A stretch of DNA of 64,000 bases from Mesodorylaimus sp. YZB2_4 (GCA_030248295.1 JASANH010001389.1:186001-250000), one strand, 5' to 3'. Positions 10,623 through 24,300 are shown, numbered from the stretch's first letter. Notes: a model not told the origin generated them from the sequence alone. Made by a program: numbers and translations.

Positions 10623-13227
10623 CTAATCCTCAGTCTGACTCCACTCATTAGAATACTTTTCCAAAGAAGCCAGTTGTGCGGCATTCGTGGGAATATTCTT
10701 TTTAATTTTCTCTACCGATTCCTTGATCACATCCGGTTTGTTGCTTCGCACAACTACTCTCAATGCCGCGTAACTTTCATCGAACCATTTCTTTTTGACG
10801 AAACAATCCAATAATTCCAAAGCTAATTTTTCAGGCACTTCTCCAATAATCGGATTAATCGTAATACCTTGTTTCTTTTTTAATTTCATTTCCTCTTCGG
10901 TCGGTGGAATAGCTTTAGAATAAATATTCCAAGCCTGCCTAGGGGCGCCTCCTCGCGCGCACATTGCGGCCAAGGAAGCCAATAAATCCGACGTCCATTC
11001 CAATCGTATCGAATATTCTCCTCGCCTATTGGACTTATTATTCTTGGTTGCAGCTTCTTCCTGTTTCTCTTCCGAATCTTCTCCTTCCATCGTCACCGAC
11101 TCTTTTTCTTTTTCCCATTTCTTTCTGTCCAATGCTTTCATCTGTTCACACCAAACGTATTGCGATTCGATTTTTTGATAAATTTGTTTCGCCATATCGA
11201 CATATTTCTCCAGCACGTCCGCTGTCATTTGATAGGTCGGTGCTCGCAAGGCGACCGACACGAATTCCCATACTACTTCTCGTCGATATACGTGTCCATA
11301 CATGATCATGTCCGTACAAACGTTGCTCAAATATTTGTAATCGCCGGACATTTCGATATTTCGTAGAAACGCTTCGATCAATCGACCATCCGGGACGAAA
11401 TATCTGGGCGTCATACGTTGATAATATCGTTCGTAGAATGTCTTCGTGTCTTCGGTCACCGACAAAAATGTGATGAATGCTCGATAATATCTTGTCTCGT
11501 CTTGCTCATCCGTCATATACAAATAATTATCCCCTGTCTTCAACAGCTGATGTATTCGTAAAGCCAATGCTCGATCGTGTAATTGTTCACACGCCTGAAT
11601 CATAGCTTCGAGGAAAAATTTTCCATCAATTTCGTCCTTGAATGAATGTTTGTCTGGATTTTTTTCCAAATGATTTAATATAGCATTCATAAGACTTCCT
11701 AAATTTGCTCGTTTATTATGAATTCGTAAAATGTAATAAAATGTGCCCAACGATGGCTGAATACCAATATGCAGCATCTCCTGGAAAAAAAACTTGGTTA
11801 GGTAATTATAATTAAAGGCTTCACTTCATCTCAAAAAAGCTTCACCTGCATTAGCTGTTTGGCCGATTCTTCCGTTCTTTTCCAACGACTCGCCTGAGAA
11901 AGCACTTTGAAGGCGGCATTAAAGACTTGTAACGTCGGCTTGACTCCATCATCGGCCATAGCTTTGAATAAATCCAAAACCAACTGCCATCGATCCGCAT
12001 TTACTGCCTTCAATCGTTCGACACCATACTTAATCAAACATTCGTAAATCCTCGCATCTTTTAATTCTCCATCTTCTCCGCCAATTTCTCTCGACAATTG
12101 CCACAATTCGTATCCTTTTTCCACGGCGAAATATTTCAACATGCCGCATATAATTGCACCAGTCGCCCTCGGATCCTTCGGTTCGGGTAGACTATTGTAA
12201 ATCCTCATAGCCAAGCCATCGTCAGACCAGGTTCCTTTTGGAGGTGTGGCAATATATTGCCGAAAGAAAACCTCGATCGGAGAATCCGGCAAATCATTCG
12301 GCTCGTCGTTATTGTAAAAGGCCAATAATTCCAATAATTTGATCAACGTTGGAGTCGATATTGGATGCTGTCGAACGACAGCATTTTCGTAGACCACCAT
12401 GGCTGATCGCACCCACAAGCGATCGATACGGTCGTTCAATGATGCTTCATCATCCGCGTTTTCGCTTCTTGGTTTTTGTATTGGTCGGAAGGCGGAGAGT
12501 CGCGGCTCATCTTCATCGTACATGAATAATGTCGGGTACTGTGCTGCGAAGTACCTGAAGAAATAAAACTTTGTGATCCTGGGATTGCAAGACGTGCCCA
12601 TCACCCCACTTTGTCCCCCCAACAAGACGGTCTCCCCAGGCCAGGGCATGGAAAAATATGCAGGCATGGTACCGAGGGAAGCCAACGCACACAAGTCCCC
12701 AATGGTCAGAACACTGCTTCAGTTTCAAGACCCCAAAGACCAGTGAAACATCAATCGAACGGGTTGCATTCACCATGCCTCCCTTCTATGAGCTAAAGGC
12801 GTATAAGCGAATTAAAGGGGAAAGCCTAGACTATATTTATAGGTTGGTTGTCCAAAGCACATACCTGGCAGCTTTTCGTCCCAGTTCTTTACTCAGAGCA
12901 AAATTTTGAGCTTCCAACTTCCTGGTCGGCGTAAACAAAGGGTCATCGACGAACATATAAGCTTGACCAGTCGGATCATCTTTAACTGTCGATGCTAACG
13001 CTTTCAACAGATCGGTTGGTTTCCTCTATAAGAAAGCAGTTATTCATGAATATGTCATAGTTTACTCCCCCCAAGAGTGCATTCACGCACTGTACATAGT
13101 GCCTTGCCTTGATTCGTACAGGTACTTTTATGGGAGGCACCGAAGAAGCCGTTGATGCAGAGGGACTGGTTGAAACCGACAATTGCCTCTTGAACACAAC
13201 TGATGCGAAGAACTGTCGATTCCACAT
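10623..13227 (-). CDS. PTCD3: Pentatricopeptide repeat protein PTCD3 (mitoribosomal small-subunit mS39)
   Basis: PTCD3/mS39 is the PPR protein of the mitochondrial small ribosomal subunit, near the mRNA entry site. Four exons (13227-13108, 13025-12865, 12554-11846, 11780-10623) join to 715 residues, close to the family's usual 690. Family landmarks are LLKALASTVKDDPTGQAYMF, FVDDPLFTP, IRIYNSLPEP-like PPR helices, GVKPTLQVFNAAFKVL, IGIQPSLGTFYYILR and ALALRIHQLLKTGDNYLY. A basic Ser-rich presequence (MWNRQFFASVVFKRQLSVST) suits mitochondrial import; a GTG-initiated extension upstream of 13227 is not used. The first intron (13107-13026) appears to start with GC (ATCAAG, then GCAAGG), a GC-AG intron. 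A charged Lys/Glu-rich insert lies around 11090-11140. The next gene upstream on the same strand is QDPR, 351 bp away. Confidence 0.93.
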
Positions 13228-13578
13228 AGCTGCAGTTCTAACTAAAATCACAAGAAGCATACACGCGTTATCAGACTAGGAAAGCCTATAATTAAGCAAG
13301 TGATATCAGAGCCGTTCTCGGGTTTTATGATCATTTGAAGGCCTTCAGTCAACGTATACACTTTATTGTGCAATAAGTATTGAGCACCACGAATGTCAAA
13401 GGGAATGGTCACTTACGGCAACAAACATACGGACCCGATCACCACGCCTATATTATCAATTTATGCCATCGTTCGATACCCTGACTCTACTCTAGCTCTA
13501 CCAACATTGACTGTGGTAAGTATCTCGCCCTCGCCCTCGAGATGGGTTCCCCGCCTGTCCTTTCTAACGACAGGGTTT
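13228..13578. other. PTCD3-QDPR spacer
   Basis: Holds the QDPR 3' end and PTCD3 upstream sequence. The only clear signal is the AATAAA on the minus strand at 13362-13367. Confidence 0.5.
13362..13367 (-). promoter_or_regulatory. Probable poly(A) signal of QDPR
   Basis: AATAAA on the minus strand, about 210 nt after the QDPR stop, followed by TG-rich sequence. It is the only canonical hexamer seen in the spacer. Confidence 0.45.
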
Positions 13579-14902
13579 TCAATAATTAGCCATTTGGGCT
13601 GGTTTCTGCAATTGACCGATTACCAAATCCGTTTTGCCGGCTTTCGTTATCAGCTGAACCAAACTGCCGTGGGCTGGTCTCTTGTCCTTGCTCGAAGCCC
13701 ATTCCAACAGTTGGCTGAAAGAAAGGCACTGCGATGCATAGAACGGTTCAGCAGAGAGAACTAACTAGACTTCTTACTCAGCCACGAATTCCAAAGGAGT
13801 CCAAGTAGAATAGTCAGCGTTCGGCATTCCGCTTCGGTTCGCCGGGGTATCCAAAGTGACCCTGAACATGGGAGCATGTTTTAAAAAGGTCACCTAAACA
13901 ACAGATCGACTTACGGCAAAAGGGCTACAGCGATTGTGTCTTTCGGCAGTCCGCTCCGCTTAGATTGCAGACTATGCATTAAATGATGGACAGCTGCTTT
14001 CGCCATTCCATAGCCGATCATAGCTAAAACGAAACAGGAACTGATCAATGCTGTTTTCAAATGACTTATTCGAAGTACTTGGAGTTCCTTCTAATGCAGC
14101 CTTCGCGCCGGTCAACTGCAGCAAGCCGTCCTCCTTCAGATGCTTGTTAGCTAACTGCGCAGCGATAGCTGAAGTCCATACGCTTTGACGCCACATGCGA
14201 TCGCAGCTTTCGATAAAGTCTAAAAAATATCATTAGTTACATCGCAAAGCTAAAAGAGAAGAACAAAGATACCATCGCTAGCTGCATTTCCACCAGACCA
14301 ACCACCGGCAACGCAAAGAATTGCATCCACCTTGTTCGCACCGACAGCAGACGATACATCCCCGGTTATCTGAAACGAAAGGAAACTGCAGGTAAGTAAA
14401 TAATGCGAGAAACGTGCGTGAAAAAGAAGTAAGCTACAGATGTAAGGAATGCCTGTCAGGCTAATCGAAGTTTCTGATCAATAAGACGGCTCTGAGGCAG
14501 CTTGATTACACTTTGAATGAACTAGGCTAAATCCAAGTGGAGAGGATACTGCAGGACTCATAAAAAATCAGCGTTTTCGCTTATTTTCCCTTATATTTGA
14601 CCCCTGCCACCACCAGCTGGCGGCCGCCGTTTCCGACAACGAGGTCTAATCTATAGGCCTACCTGCTTCGCCTGGGCCGTCCATTCACTCGCATTTTGCG
14701 CGATCACATTTGCATCCGCCTTATCATTCGCTACGAAATCAACGTTGCAAGCCCACTAGAAACAAAACATTCAGCAAATATTCAGTGGAAAAAATGGAGC
14801 TCCCGAAACATAGCCTACCCAGCCATTTGCCTTGAAAACTTCGATAATCTTGCTTCCCAACGCTCCTTTTCCACCGTACACAATGACTCGACCTTTCGTC
14901 AT
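13579..14902 (-). CDS. QDPR: Dihydropteridine reductase
   Basis: Short-chain dehydrogenase that regenerates tetrahydrobiopterin, the cofactor of the aromatic amino acid hydroxylases, using NADH in the cytosol. Seven exons (14902-14819, 14755-14663, 14369-14273, 14219-14079, 14023-13915, 13861-13778, 13714-13579) join to 247 residues, the usual length. The N-terminus [15 protein letters not shown] is the glycine-rich nucleotide-binding loop. [41 protein letters not shown] and the catalytic Y-x-x-x-K in [13 protein letters not shown] are all present, as is [11 protein letters not shown]. The C-terminus [15 protein letters not shown] matches the family. It faces away from PP2A-B55 across a 481-bp gap, which may be a shared promoter. 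Confidence 0.95.
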
Positions 14903-15383
14903 GTTTTAATCATATAATTTCTTCGAAAGTGCAAAATTGTAAAACGCGACTTTAAAAAATTTTAGCCAATCTACAAAAATCTAGGCGAGAAGTGCGCAAA
15001 ATTTGAACTAGGTGGAATTGTCATAAGTAGTTTACACTTTACCCAAGTGTGCGCGCTCGTCGTAATCCGTGTGGGGACGCAAAAACGCAAAAATAATGCA
15101 TGCTTAGTTTATCAGTGGTCGTGCTTGTCTCTTATCACTAGCCAAAGTAAGTAAATTTTTAGTTTTCGTGTCGGTGATCGATATTTTAAAGGGTTTTTAA
15201 GTAGCCGATAAAAATTTTTATGTTATCGGTCCCGACACCGATGGAACCCGATGTGTCATCCCATCAGATCACGCCCACCCCCCTCCCCTTCCCCCCCGCG
15301 CGGAGTTGTTTTGCGTGACGCTTTGCATGTTTCTTGTTTAGAAATCTGGATTTTTTCATCGAGATTCATTGATTAAAGCGCTC
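14903..15383. promoter_or_regulatory. Divergent promoter region of QDPR and PP2A-B55
   Basis: A 481-bp gap between divergent starts. It holds an imperfect inverted repeat at about 15163-15243 (GTGTCGGTGATCGATA against TATCGGTCCCGACAC, separated by an AT-rich loop), a C-rich run near 15276-15297, and a possible 3' splice acceptor (TTGTTTAG, about 15335-15342) 40 nt before the B55 ATG. No clear TATA box. Confidence 0.4.
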
Positions 15384-18300
15384 ATGACCAATATGTCCTC
15401 CTCAACGGGAAGCGGCGACGCATCGCCTTCGATGGCGGCGGCCAGTGGTACTACGAGCGAGCAACCTCAAGATATCGAATGGTGTTTTTCTCAGATAAAA
15501 GGAGCCGTAGACGCGGAAGAAGTCAGCGAGGGTATGTAATTATGTATTTGTTTCGTGACTTCAGTCCACTATTTTAAAATTTTACGGTGGATTTTGTGAA
15601 ACACTTGTTTGAATCAGAGTCGAGCTTGTACTAACTGATCGCAAGCTAAGGCTGTTATTGAAGCGATAGGGCTGCATTCTTTCTCGGCTTCGTCATTTCA
15701 CTTTTCGTTTATAGTCAAATGTCGCCGCGCCAATGCCTTCACGCTATCATTTTTCTCTTTTGTGACTTCAGATGTAGGGGTTGTGCAATTCGGCATGGAT
15801 TCTAGGTCGAATAGCATCATTTGCGCATTTCTATCGATTTTCTGCGTTAGGGCGTTATTGCGGACTGAAAACATTGTTCACGACGACGATGGCCATGGGG
15901 CGGGTTAATTAATTATATGCCAAGTATGATTTGCATCAGGACTAAATTGGGCTGATTGAACAAGGGGCATGTAGAACACAGTCAAGTGTCGCTATCTCAT
16001 CTACATGCACTGGCGTTGTCAGAATTGGGGTAGGGTGCTTTATGATGGAATGTTTTTAGTCTCGTTCGAAATCGCGCAAAAAATGAGCGAAATGGGCGTA
16101 CTAGCTCAGTTGTATGTACTGTTTATATGCGAAGGCGACGAGGCCTCCGTCGCAGAGAGGTCGGATAGAAATTTAGAGCCAGTTTTACGTTGTATTAAGA
16201 AAGCGGAAGTGGTTAGCCAAAACGACAAGCGATTGAAGCTGAGCGGTTGATGGAACCGAGGAAGAAAAGCGGGTTTGGAGGCGTTCGCCTTTAAAAATCG
16301 CGATGCTCGCGCCAAGCCAAATGCTTTGCTCGAAAAATTTCTTTCATTTGAACCAAGTCTTTGGCTCTAAAAATTCTCGGCTAGCTTTAGTTTTTGTCGT
16401 GTCCACAAATGTGTCACAAGAAATCTGATAGGCTTTCAAGCTGAAGAGACGAACTCTTGGATCCTTCACGCTGCCTGCCCTGTACTTCCTGTTGTCTATG
16501 CTATGCTTTTTGAGAGGTGAAACATGAATTACACCGTTCCTGTCAAGCTTTTTACGAGCGTTCACTCGTCGTGTTGACCTCGGGCAGGCTTAGGCCGAAG
16601 CTCATTGATTTCGATACTATTAAAGTTAGTGCCTTTCCTGTGGCGCAAGCAGACAAGGAGCACAAAATGACTGAGGCCATCCTGCGAGCCAGTTGAAAAT
16701 GGAGTAGGTTTTCCTTTTATTTGTACTCGAATCACGATACAAGTTTCGAATTGACTACTCGGCTTTCGCCCCTTGAAGCAATGGTCGATTGCTCGAAGCA
16801 TGATATTTCCTCATCTTTTTTATCGATCGAAGGAAAATTTTGCGTCTTGGGTGAGCATGGGCATTGAATTAATTGCGTGCACACACTGTTAGCTTTGTCA
16901 TAATTGCTCTCGTTTCTGCCACTTAAAAAGGAGAGATTGAAGCGTGGTTGCGTTCTTATTCGAATGGTAGGCCAAGAGAGTTTCGAGCTTGTTCCAAGCG
17001 AGGGGATAAACAAATACTTTTGCCGGGCATAGTGCTAGGATGGGTTATTGATAAATTGACCATCTACCCTGCTTAGTAGCTTCTCTGAGTAATGACTTTG
17101 CATGGAGTGTGTTTAGTATTCGAGGGGGCGATGGTATTAGGATCATACTTGGGAAGACCTTGAATTTAGAGGGAATAAGGTGAAGTTATCGAGCAAGCTC
17201 TGTTGTAACTGATATTTTGTATGGAGCGAATCTGGAAAGGAGCAGTAGTGAGGAGGCTAGTTGCAGAGTATAGAATGGCTTCTATTAGAAGAATCCCACG
17301 AAGGCGTAATTCTGTATGCGGGTACATTGGATAGCGGGGGTGCATGCTTGGGCCGTTTCTTCTAATCACGGAACGGTAGGGGCTAACGAAAGTGGCATTA
17401 TGGCGCGGAAATGACCGTGAACAGAGGACGAAAAGGAGGAGCGTGGATGGGTAGTGCTAGGACAGTGCCCGTCATTGCTGGCTCGGCCGAGATTATTAAG
17501 CGGCAGCTAGGTATTGAATCCGGGCATTTGCTTGCCTTTATGTGTGTGTGTGTTGGCGAACGTCGGCTCCCCTTTGCCATAGCGAACGGAATCCCTTTTC
17601 ACACTTTTCGCTGTTCTCTCTTGCTGCTCGCACGGTCGGAAAATAGGCTCTAGAATGGTCGTTGCTTGGTCGCCATTTCTGTTGCGCTTGGTCGGCGTAA
17701 TTAGGAGTTGGCGAATTGAAGAATTTTTACTGCGATGCATTACTCGGACGTAGGCGGTTGTGTTGGAATGGATCGGGTTTTTTGAGCAAGTATATCCGAT
17801 CTTGGAGGAAGTGAATTGTTCTTGTGACTGAACAGTAATTAGCGTTCATCAACTTGGTCGGTTCCAGTTTTGTTAAATTGTGTGGTGCAAATGATTGGCG
17901 ACGCTAAATGTTGTAAATTCGTTGTGCAAAGTATGTTTGACGGATGGTGTGTGTCAGATTACATGAGCCAGTAGTTTCGTGGACAATCCTGGAAACCTGT
18001 TTGAATAAATGTGTTGCGATGAATGATGAGTTTCATTTTTAGCCGATATCATATCGTGCATTGAATTCAATGACGATGGCGAGCTCTTAGCGACTGGAGA
18101 TAAAGGAGGACGAGTGGTCATATTTCAACGTGATCAAAGCGTAAGTTTTAGAAGGATTTTTGTGTGTTGAAGATATTTTATTGAGGTAGTGAGGGAGAAT
18201 GACGTCGGGGATGTGGTTTTAGAATAAATACATCAACGGACGACGGAGTGCCGAATACAATGTCTACAGCACGTTCCAAAGTCACGAACCGGAATTTGAT

Positions 18301-20797
18301 TATTTGAAATCGTTAGAGATCGAAGAAAAGATAAACAAGATCAGGTGGTTAAAAAGAAAGAACAATGCCCATTTCTTATTATCTACGAATGGTTAGACAA
18401 GAGCGCGATTGGATGTAAAAATTGGGGATAAATTTTTGACCAAATTTTTAGATAAAACTATAAAATTATGGAAAGTGTCGGAAAGAGAAAGACGAATAGC
18501 GGACGGCGGTTGGAATTTGCGAGACGAAGGTGGGCAAGTTCTGCCGACGCCTGGTTCAACACAGTCACTTCGGTTACCGCAATTAGTTCCGATGGAGTTG
18601 GTGGTAGAAGCGTCGCCGAGACGAGTTTACGCCAACGCGCATACTTACCACATTAATAGTATTTCAACAAATTCGGACCAAGAGACATTTTTGTCGGCGG
18701 ACGATTTGCGGATAAATTTGTGGCATTTGGAGATTACGAATCAGAGTTTCAGTAAGTCGAGTTGTAATTGGGGATGGCAGGGACTGTGAGTTGATACTCT
18801 ATAAGCTGCCCTGGGAAAAAAATAGGGGACGTGGGGGGGGGGGGTTGATGACGACCAGACAGACGGTCAAATCAGTTTAGAAACTGACGAGAAACACATC
18901 AGCTGTTTGTTGGGTTAGTTACAAATAAGGGACTGGGGTTGCAAAAAAAAACGGTAAATTGACTTGGCGTGATGTGGATAGGTGAAATATTGTTTCTCGT
19001 GTTTCAGACATTGCGGATATCAAGCCAGCGAATATGGAAGAATTGACGGAAGTGATAACGGCGGCCGAGTTTCATCCGCACATGTGCAACCTATTCGCTT
19101 ACAGTAGCAGTAAGGGCTTGATTAGGCTGTGCGATATGCGGGCACGGGCGTTGTGCGATGAGCATTCGAAAAGTGAGTGATGGGACTGATGTTTTTTCAG
19201 GATGTTTTTGAGGGAGGACGGATGTTTTTGTTTCAGTTTTCGAAGAAGCCGAAGATCCATCAAATCGGACGTTCTTTTCGGAAATCATTTCAAGTATATC
19301 CGATGTGAAGTTTTCGCATAACGGGCGTTATTTATTAACTCGAGATTATTTGACAGTCAAAGTAAGTTTGCGTTTGGTGGACATGGTAGCGAGTGTTTTG
19401 GCTGGCTATTTCAAAGTATCCCTGGGGGAAGGAAGTTTTAATTGGGGTCAACCATACTTGCAAAATGAAGATATTTTGAACCAGTTTTTGAATGATTCTT
19501 GTACGAAAGGTAATCTCGAATAAGTTCTTGCATCTGGTTCCACAAGAAAGGCCTTCAGGGATTTATGGGACTAGAAAAGACTAACGATAAGTGTAATAAT
19601 AAGTTTCAGCTCAGCGAAACAAAACCATGAACGGCAGTCTGACCCGCAGCTTTTAAACAAGGCCTTTGGGGAGATTGGAGTAACTATGGTTTTGGAAATA
19701 CCGCTGAGGGTGCGGCTTAGAAAGAGGTGGTCATTCCCGTCACTTGTTTCATGCGTGTCTTCATTGTAGTTGTCTTCTTGCCATATCTCAGTTGGCTTTT
19801 GTGATTGTTATCCTATCGTGGTTCGCACTTTGATCCTCCACCTCCCGGATGACTGAAATAGCCAGGGGCAAGGGTAGTTTTGCGGCCCTGAACGTAAACG
19901 TTCTCTTTTTTTCAGGTGTGGGATTTGCAAATGGAGAATAGACCGATTGAGACTTATCACGTTCACGAGTATTTGCGGTCCCGTTTGTGCGCTTTGTACG
20001 AAAACGATTGTATATTCGATAAGTTCGAATGCTCGTGGAGTCGAAACGATACGTAAGTTTTCGTATATGGTTTTACGAGGGGAGCTTTTTGGGTGCATAT
20101 CCGTAGTTTGTTTTTTTGAAGAGCGGGTGCTGTGGTGTGGTGGTATTGCTTGGTAGCGAGTGGCTGGGCTCGTCTTTGGTTTAACTCCTTGAGGCGGGAC
20201 CTGTTTTAAGGCCATTACGCGTACGGAGGTTGTGTTCAACTCATTTGGGATGGTCGAGGGGATGCCAAGAGTAGATCTAGGAGCTGGTTCTCGGACACGG
20301 CGGGGCGCTGGTTATGGGCGGAGTTGATCCTAGTGGAGACGTCCGAGGGAAGCTGTAGACACGGGCTGGAAGTCCCGCAGGGAAACTGGCAGGAAAGAGA
20401 CGTAGCCCACAAGAATTAAAACACGGATCCTTGTTTGAGCGCAGGGAGGGAGGTTTGTAATTAGTCTCATTAGTTAGATACTGGAAAGAGAAATATTGTT
20501 TTTGTGTTTTTCACTTTTAGACATGTGATTACGGGTTCGTACAACAACTTTTTTCGCACGTTCAATCGTTCAACGAATGTGGATTTGACATTGGAAGCTA
20601 GCCCGGAGATCGCCAAACCACGAACAGTTCTTAGGTCGAAGAAAGTGTGCTTGGGTGGAAAAAGAAAGAAAGAAGAAATTTCACCGGATTCGTTGGATTA
20701 TACGAAGAAAATTCTACACACAGCCTGGCATCCCTCGGACAACATTATCGCGGTTGCTGCAACGAATAATCTCTACTTATTTCAAGAGAAACTCTAG
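15384..20797 (+). CDS. PPP2R2: Protein phosphatase 2A regulatory subunit B, 55-kDa (B55)
   Basis: WD40 beta-propeller that selects substrates for PP2A and controls, among others, mitotic exit. Eight exons (15384-15531, 18043-18140, 18223-18391, 18452-18751, 19008-19172, 19237-19361, 19916-20052, 20521-20797) join to 472 residues, near the usual 450; the extra is a Ser/Ala-rich N-terminus. Hallmarks: [149 protein letters not shown], and the C-terminal [20 protein letters not shown]. The first intron is 2.5 kb and holds no recognisable gene; several others are only 60-80 bp. The gene ends 0.5 kb from the convergent JmjC gene. Confidence 0.96.
20285..20425 (+). repeat. Fragment of the tRNA-headed SINE, 3' part only
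   Basis: Inside PP2A-B55 intron 7. AGTGGAGACGTCCGAGGGAA, ACGGGCTGGAAGTCCCG and AGCCCACAAGAATTAAAA match the 3' half and A-rich tail of the copies at 36.8 and 40.2 kb. The tRNA-like head is missing, as in a truncated or decayed copy. Confidence 0.55.
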
Positions 20798-21314
20798 CGA
20801 CCTAGCTTCGTCTGGCCATTAAGGTAATGTCGGTTGGTTCGTGTGCTCTTTAGCCCCAATGTGAGACGCGGTATGTAAGTGTGGATGTTCGACGAGGCCC
20901 TCTTTGTTTCTATTTTGCTGCTGCCTTTAGCACTGATGTACGATGGGTGATGTTAGTTGCCGTCGTGTTTTTTACAAAGTTGATGGAATATCATTTCTTC
21001 GATGCGGTTCATTTTGTGAAGATAGTTTTTTTTGGTCACTGTTTTGCATAAATTGTGTCCGAGCGAGTTAGTTACTGTAATTTGATTTCGTATTGTGTGT
21101 GCGCGAATTCCTTCTATTGTATCCTGTTGAGTGGCTCACTGCTCAAGCTAGCTTCGATTACTCGCAGTGGTCAGATATGCGTTATTTTGTTCTATTGGCC
21201 GACAGACAAATTAGACTAAAACTTGTGTTATCCAAAAAAGGATGGACTAGAATCACAAACTTAACACAAGTAGAATCAAATCAATAATTTGATAAATAGG
21301 ACTTTGGTAGAAGC
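20798..21314. other. Convergent 3' region of PP2A-B55 and the JmjC gene
   Basis: AT-rich 3' untranslated type sequence between two convergent stop codons. An open frame at 21093-21287 has no supporting features. Nothing else recognised. Confidence 0.5.
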
Positions 21315-24300
21315 TTAGAGTAAATGGCGATAAGCAGGATTTATGTCCAATTTGCATTCAGTGCAAGGGAATTCTTTCGTCAGGAACGGATCGTACCTGA
21401 AACCAAGATTAAGAGGCAGTGGATTAGGGAAAACTGAAGATACTTACCAGAAATTGAAAGCCAAGTTCCTCGGACGGGGCTGATCTGGATATGACTGTAC
21501 TTCGTGCCACCAGAAAGACGGAAGGAATAGAATATCACCCGACTCGATAGTGCAATTTAAAGGCGTCATTTGGGCGAAATCGGGGAACATCTGAAAGAAA
21601 ATATCTTTAATGTTTCCTGACACAATTTAAGTACAGGCGGCCTGATAGTATGCCGAGGACACCCATAATTTCGTTCATTGCAGCACATGCGCTTCCGCCA
21701 GGTGACACTTTGCACGTACTCAAGTTGAGGGAGGAGCAGGTGGTATGGAAAAGTGCACTATTGACAAGCACTCTTTTCACCTGCCTTCATGAGTAATTAC
21801 TGTCGTACCAGGCCAAGAACAGATGTCTAGCCGTCTCGTCAGCCCAGCCGTGACCAATTAACATCAATGGCCAAGGACACGAACTAACAGCCAGTGCGCT
21901 CTTACCTTGAAATTAGGTTTCTCAATATCCACTGGCGACATGGTCAAGGCCGTATTCTCCATCAAACCATGCCTACTGAAGTGACCATTCTTGAACGAAA
22001 GCGTAGCTTCCACGATGTGGCCTTCGTACAACCGAGTATTGTTATGAGGTTCGAAAAGTATTAATCGCTTTTTCCCAGATACCTGCAATGCAAACAAAAG
22101 GGTTCTTTCTCTGTGCTAACTTCAAATACCAAGTTAATGCGGCCATCATACGATTCATCTCACAATCAGTGCCGAGGAGTTTTTGACACCACCACTATAG
22201 CACGCTAGACTAGTAATCCTGCAGCTGCGGGTTCGAATCCCTCTCACTACTCAATCTTTTGTTTTTCGCAAAAGAAACGGGCTCCCACGACCATAAAACC
22301 GTACCTGGCACAGAAGGTTGTCGTATTGGTCGAAATGTAATTTACCCAACGTGTTACCATTTGATAACCACATATTCAGTAGGTCCAATTTCAGAGTACC
22401 TTCCACAAAAGGCAATTCGGGAAGGTCCGAGTCGAAGCCTAAAAAGAGAAACCAAGTGCGAGTACTTCTTTGGAAACAGATTCAGCCTGATGCACAAGGC
22501 TTACTGTATTCTCTCACATGTGTTCAGGGACCAAATTCACAGGGCAACATTGCATAAAATACGGAATAGGCACTGATCTTACCTGCCCCCTATCAGTACA
22601 CTGGTTCAGGGACCAGTCTGCCTCTGCCACGCCAAGGTCGAGCGACTGGTTTGGTTTGGGGGCATCGGTTGAAGAGTGGTCTCAAGTTCATGGTCTGAAT
22701 TGCGCTCTACTCGATTTGGGATCAGGCCCCCAGTATCCCGATGATGGCTTACAAGTGCTGTCGCTGCCAAACATGTATTGTAAGTCTACAGGGCTCTCTT
22801 CGTTTGCCATAGGCGAGCTAAGGATTTCATTAGTTGCAAGTGGTCTGACATCCCCATTACATAAACCGGAGAGCACGACAGACACAAGCCAGCATCGACC
22901 GATTCACCGATCCGAGAGGTGGATCAGTTCCCGATCCGATCCGACAATTGGATCGGCCGGATCGGATCGGGATCGGGGATCTAGGGTCGGATCGGTCGAT
23001 GCTTGGACACAAGTGGGTCTCTGTACTGTAGTCTACCTTATGCCAGGCTGGTCTTTAGGTACCTCCTCTACCCAGTTTAGGTATGAGAGCCTCTGTTCCC
23101 AGGGTTCACACATGGAGCAGAAAATTATTTCTCCTAATTTTGCTAGGTTTTCCAGACAAATTTGATTTTTCACACTGGCCAGCACAATCTGAGTAAAATT
23201 AGACTTTAAAAAGGCAAGTGATTCAAAATTTAAAATGGAATCTCTCACAGTTTTCCCTGATTTTGCCCTAAAAATCCCCATTTTTCCTGATTTTTTCAGA
23301 CACTTCTCAGATTCCATGACTTTTCAGGTTTTCCCGATTTCCCAGCCTTATATGAACCCTGGTCCTAATTTACAGCATGATCAACAGAAGTTTGAAACCT
23401 CAGAATACATCCTCTCATAATCCCCCTAATCTTGCCTCCAAATTTCTCATTTTCCATGACTTTTCCCAGATTTCTGTATTCCAGCTTTCATTAACCCTGG
23501 CTTCTGAGATGATAGATTTAGACCTAATGGTTTATCAAGCAGGTGCCATTTCCCATTTTCAAACCTGAAAAGACACCAAGTTTTCGAAAGTGCCCTCCAA
23601 ATAGAATGATTCAAAAATAGGCTCGAAATTCCCATCAAGATCTGTTAGTCCAAAAGTGAGCACTGTTCAGCCCCATCCTATTCAGTTAAAGTCCAAATTT
23701 CATGCAAATACCTGCAAAATTTTCTCCAACTGGTGTATATTCTAAATAAGCTGATAAATTACCACTGTTTTCGATTAATCGTGATCGATTTTCGATTAAA
23801 TCGATAAATTCATTTATCGTCATATCAACGCCGGCTGGTCGAACCAATACTAAATGATCCGAGTATTTCAAATGTTTGCGTACTTCCAAAGGCACTCGAG
23901 CGAATGGCGACATGCAAACTTGATCTTGTCGTTCGCACTCGTTCCACAACCACGCCTCTTCGACTCCTTCGAATTCACCAGTCGGTGTTAATTTGATATG
24001 AACACGTCGATCACCGAATTCATTTCGAAAAAATTCATTAGTCCATTGATTCATATTCGGCCAAACCGATGTCAAAATATTCTTAATTACGACCGGTTTC
24101 GATCGAGATAAATATCCATCAAAAAATTCTTTTTTCGTCAACATTTTTCCATCTACTGTTTCACATTTCGGCAATTCCACATCACAATAGCCCGTATAGA
24201 AAAATTCTTTCAAATTTCCATTTCGATTAGTGCATTTCTCCGAAATAATCTTCATATTTGGTCCATTGGGAATAGCATAGAAATTATTCAAAATTCGTTC

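Noticed and set aside
22190..22255. Functional tRNA gene
   Set aside because: It has a B-box-like GGTTCGAATCC but no acceptor stem or D arm that pairs; more likely SINE debris.
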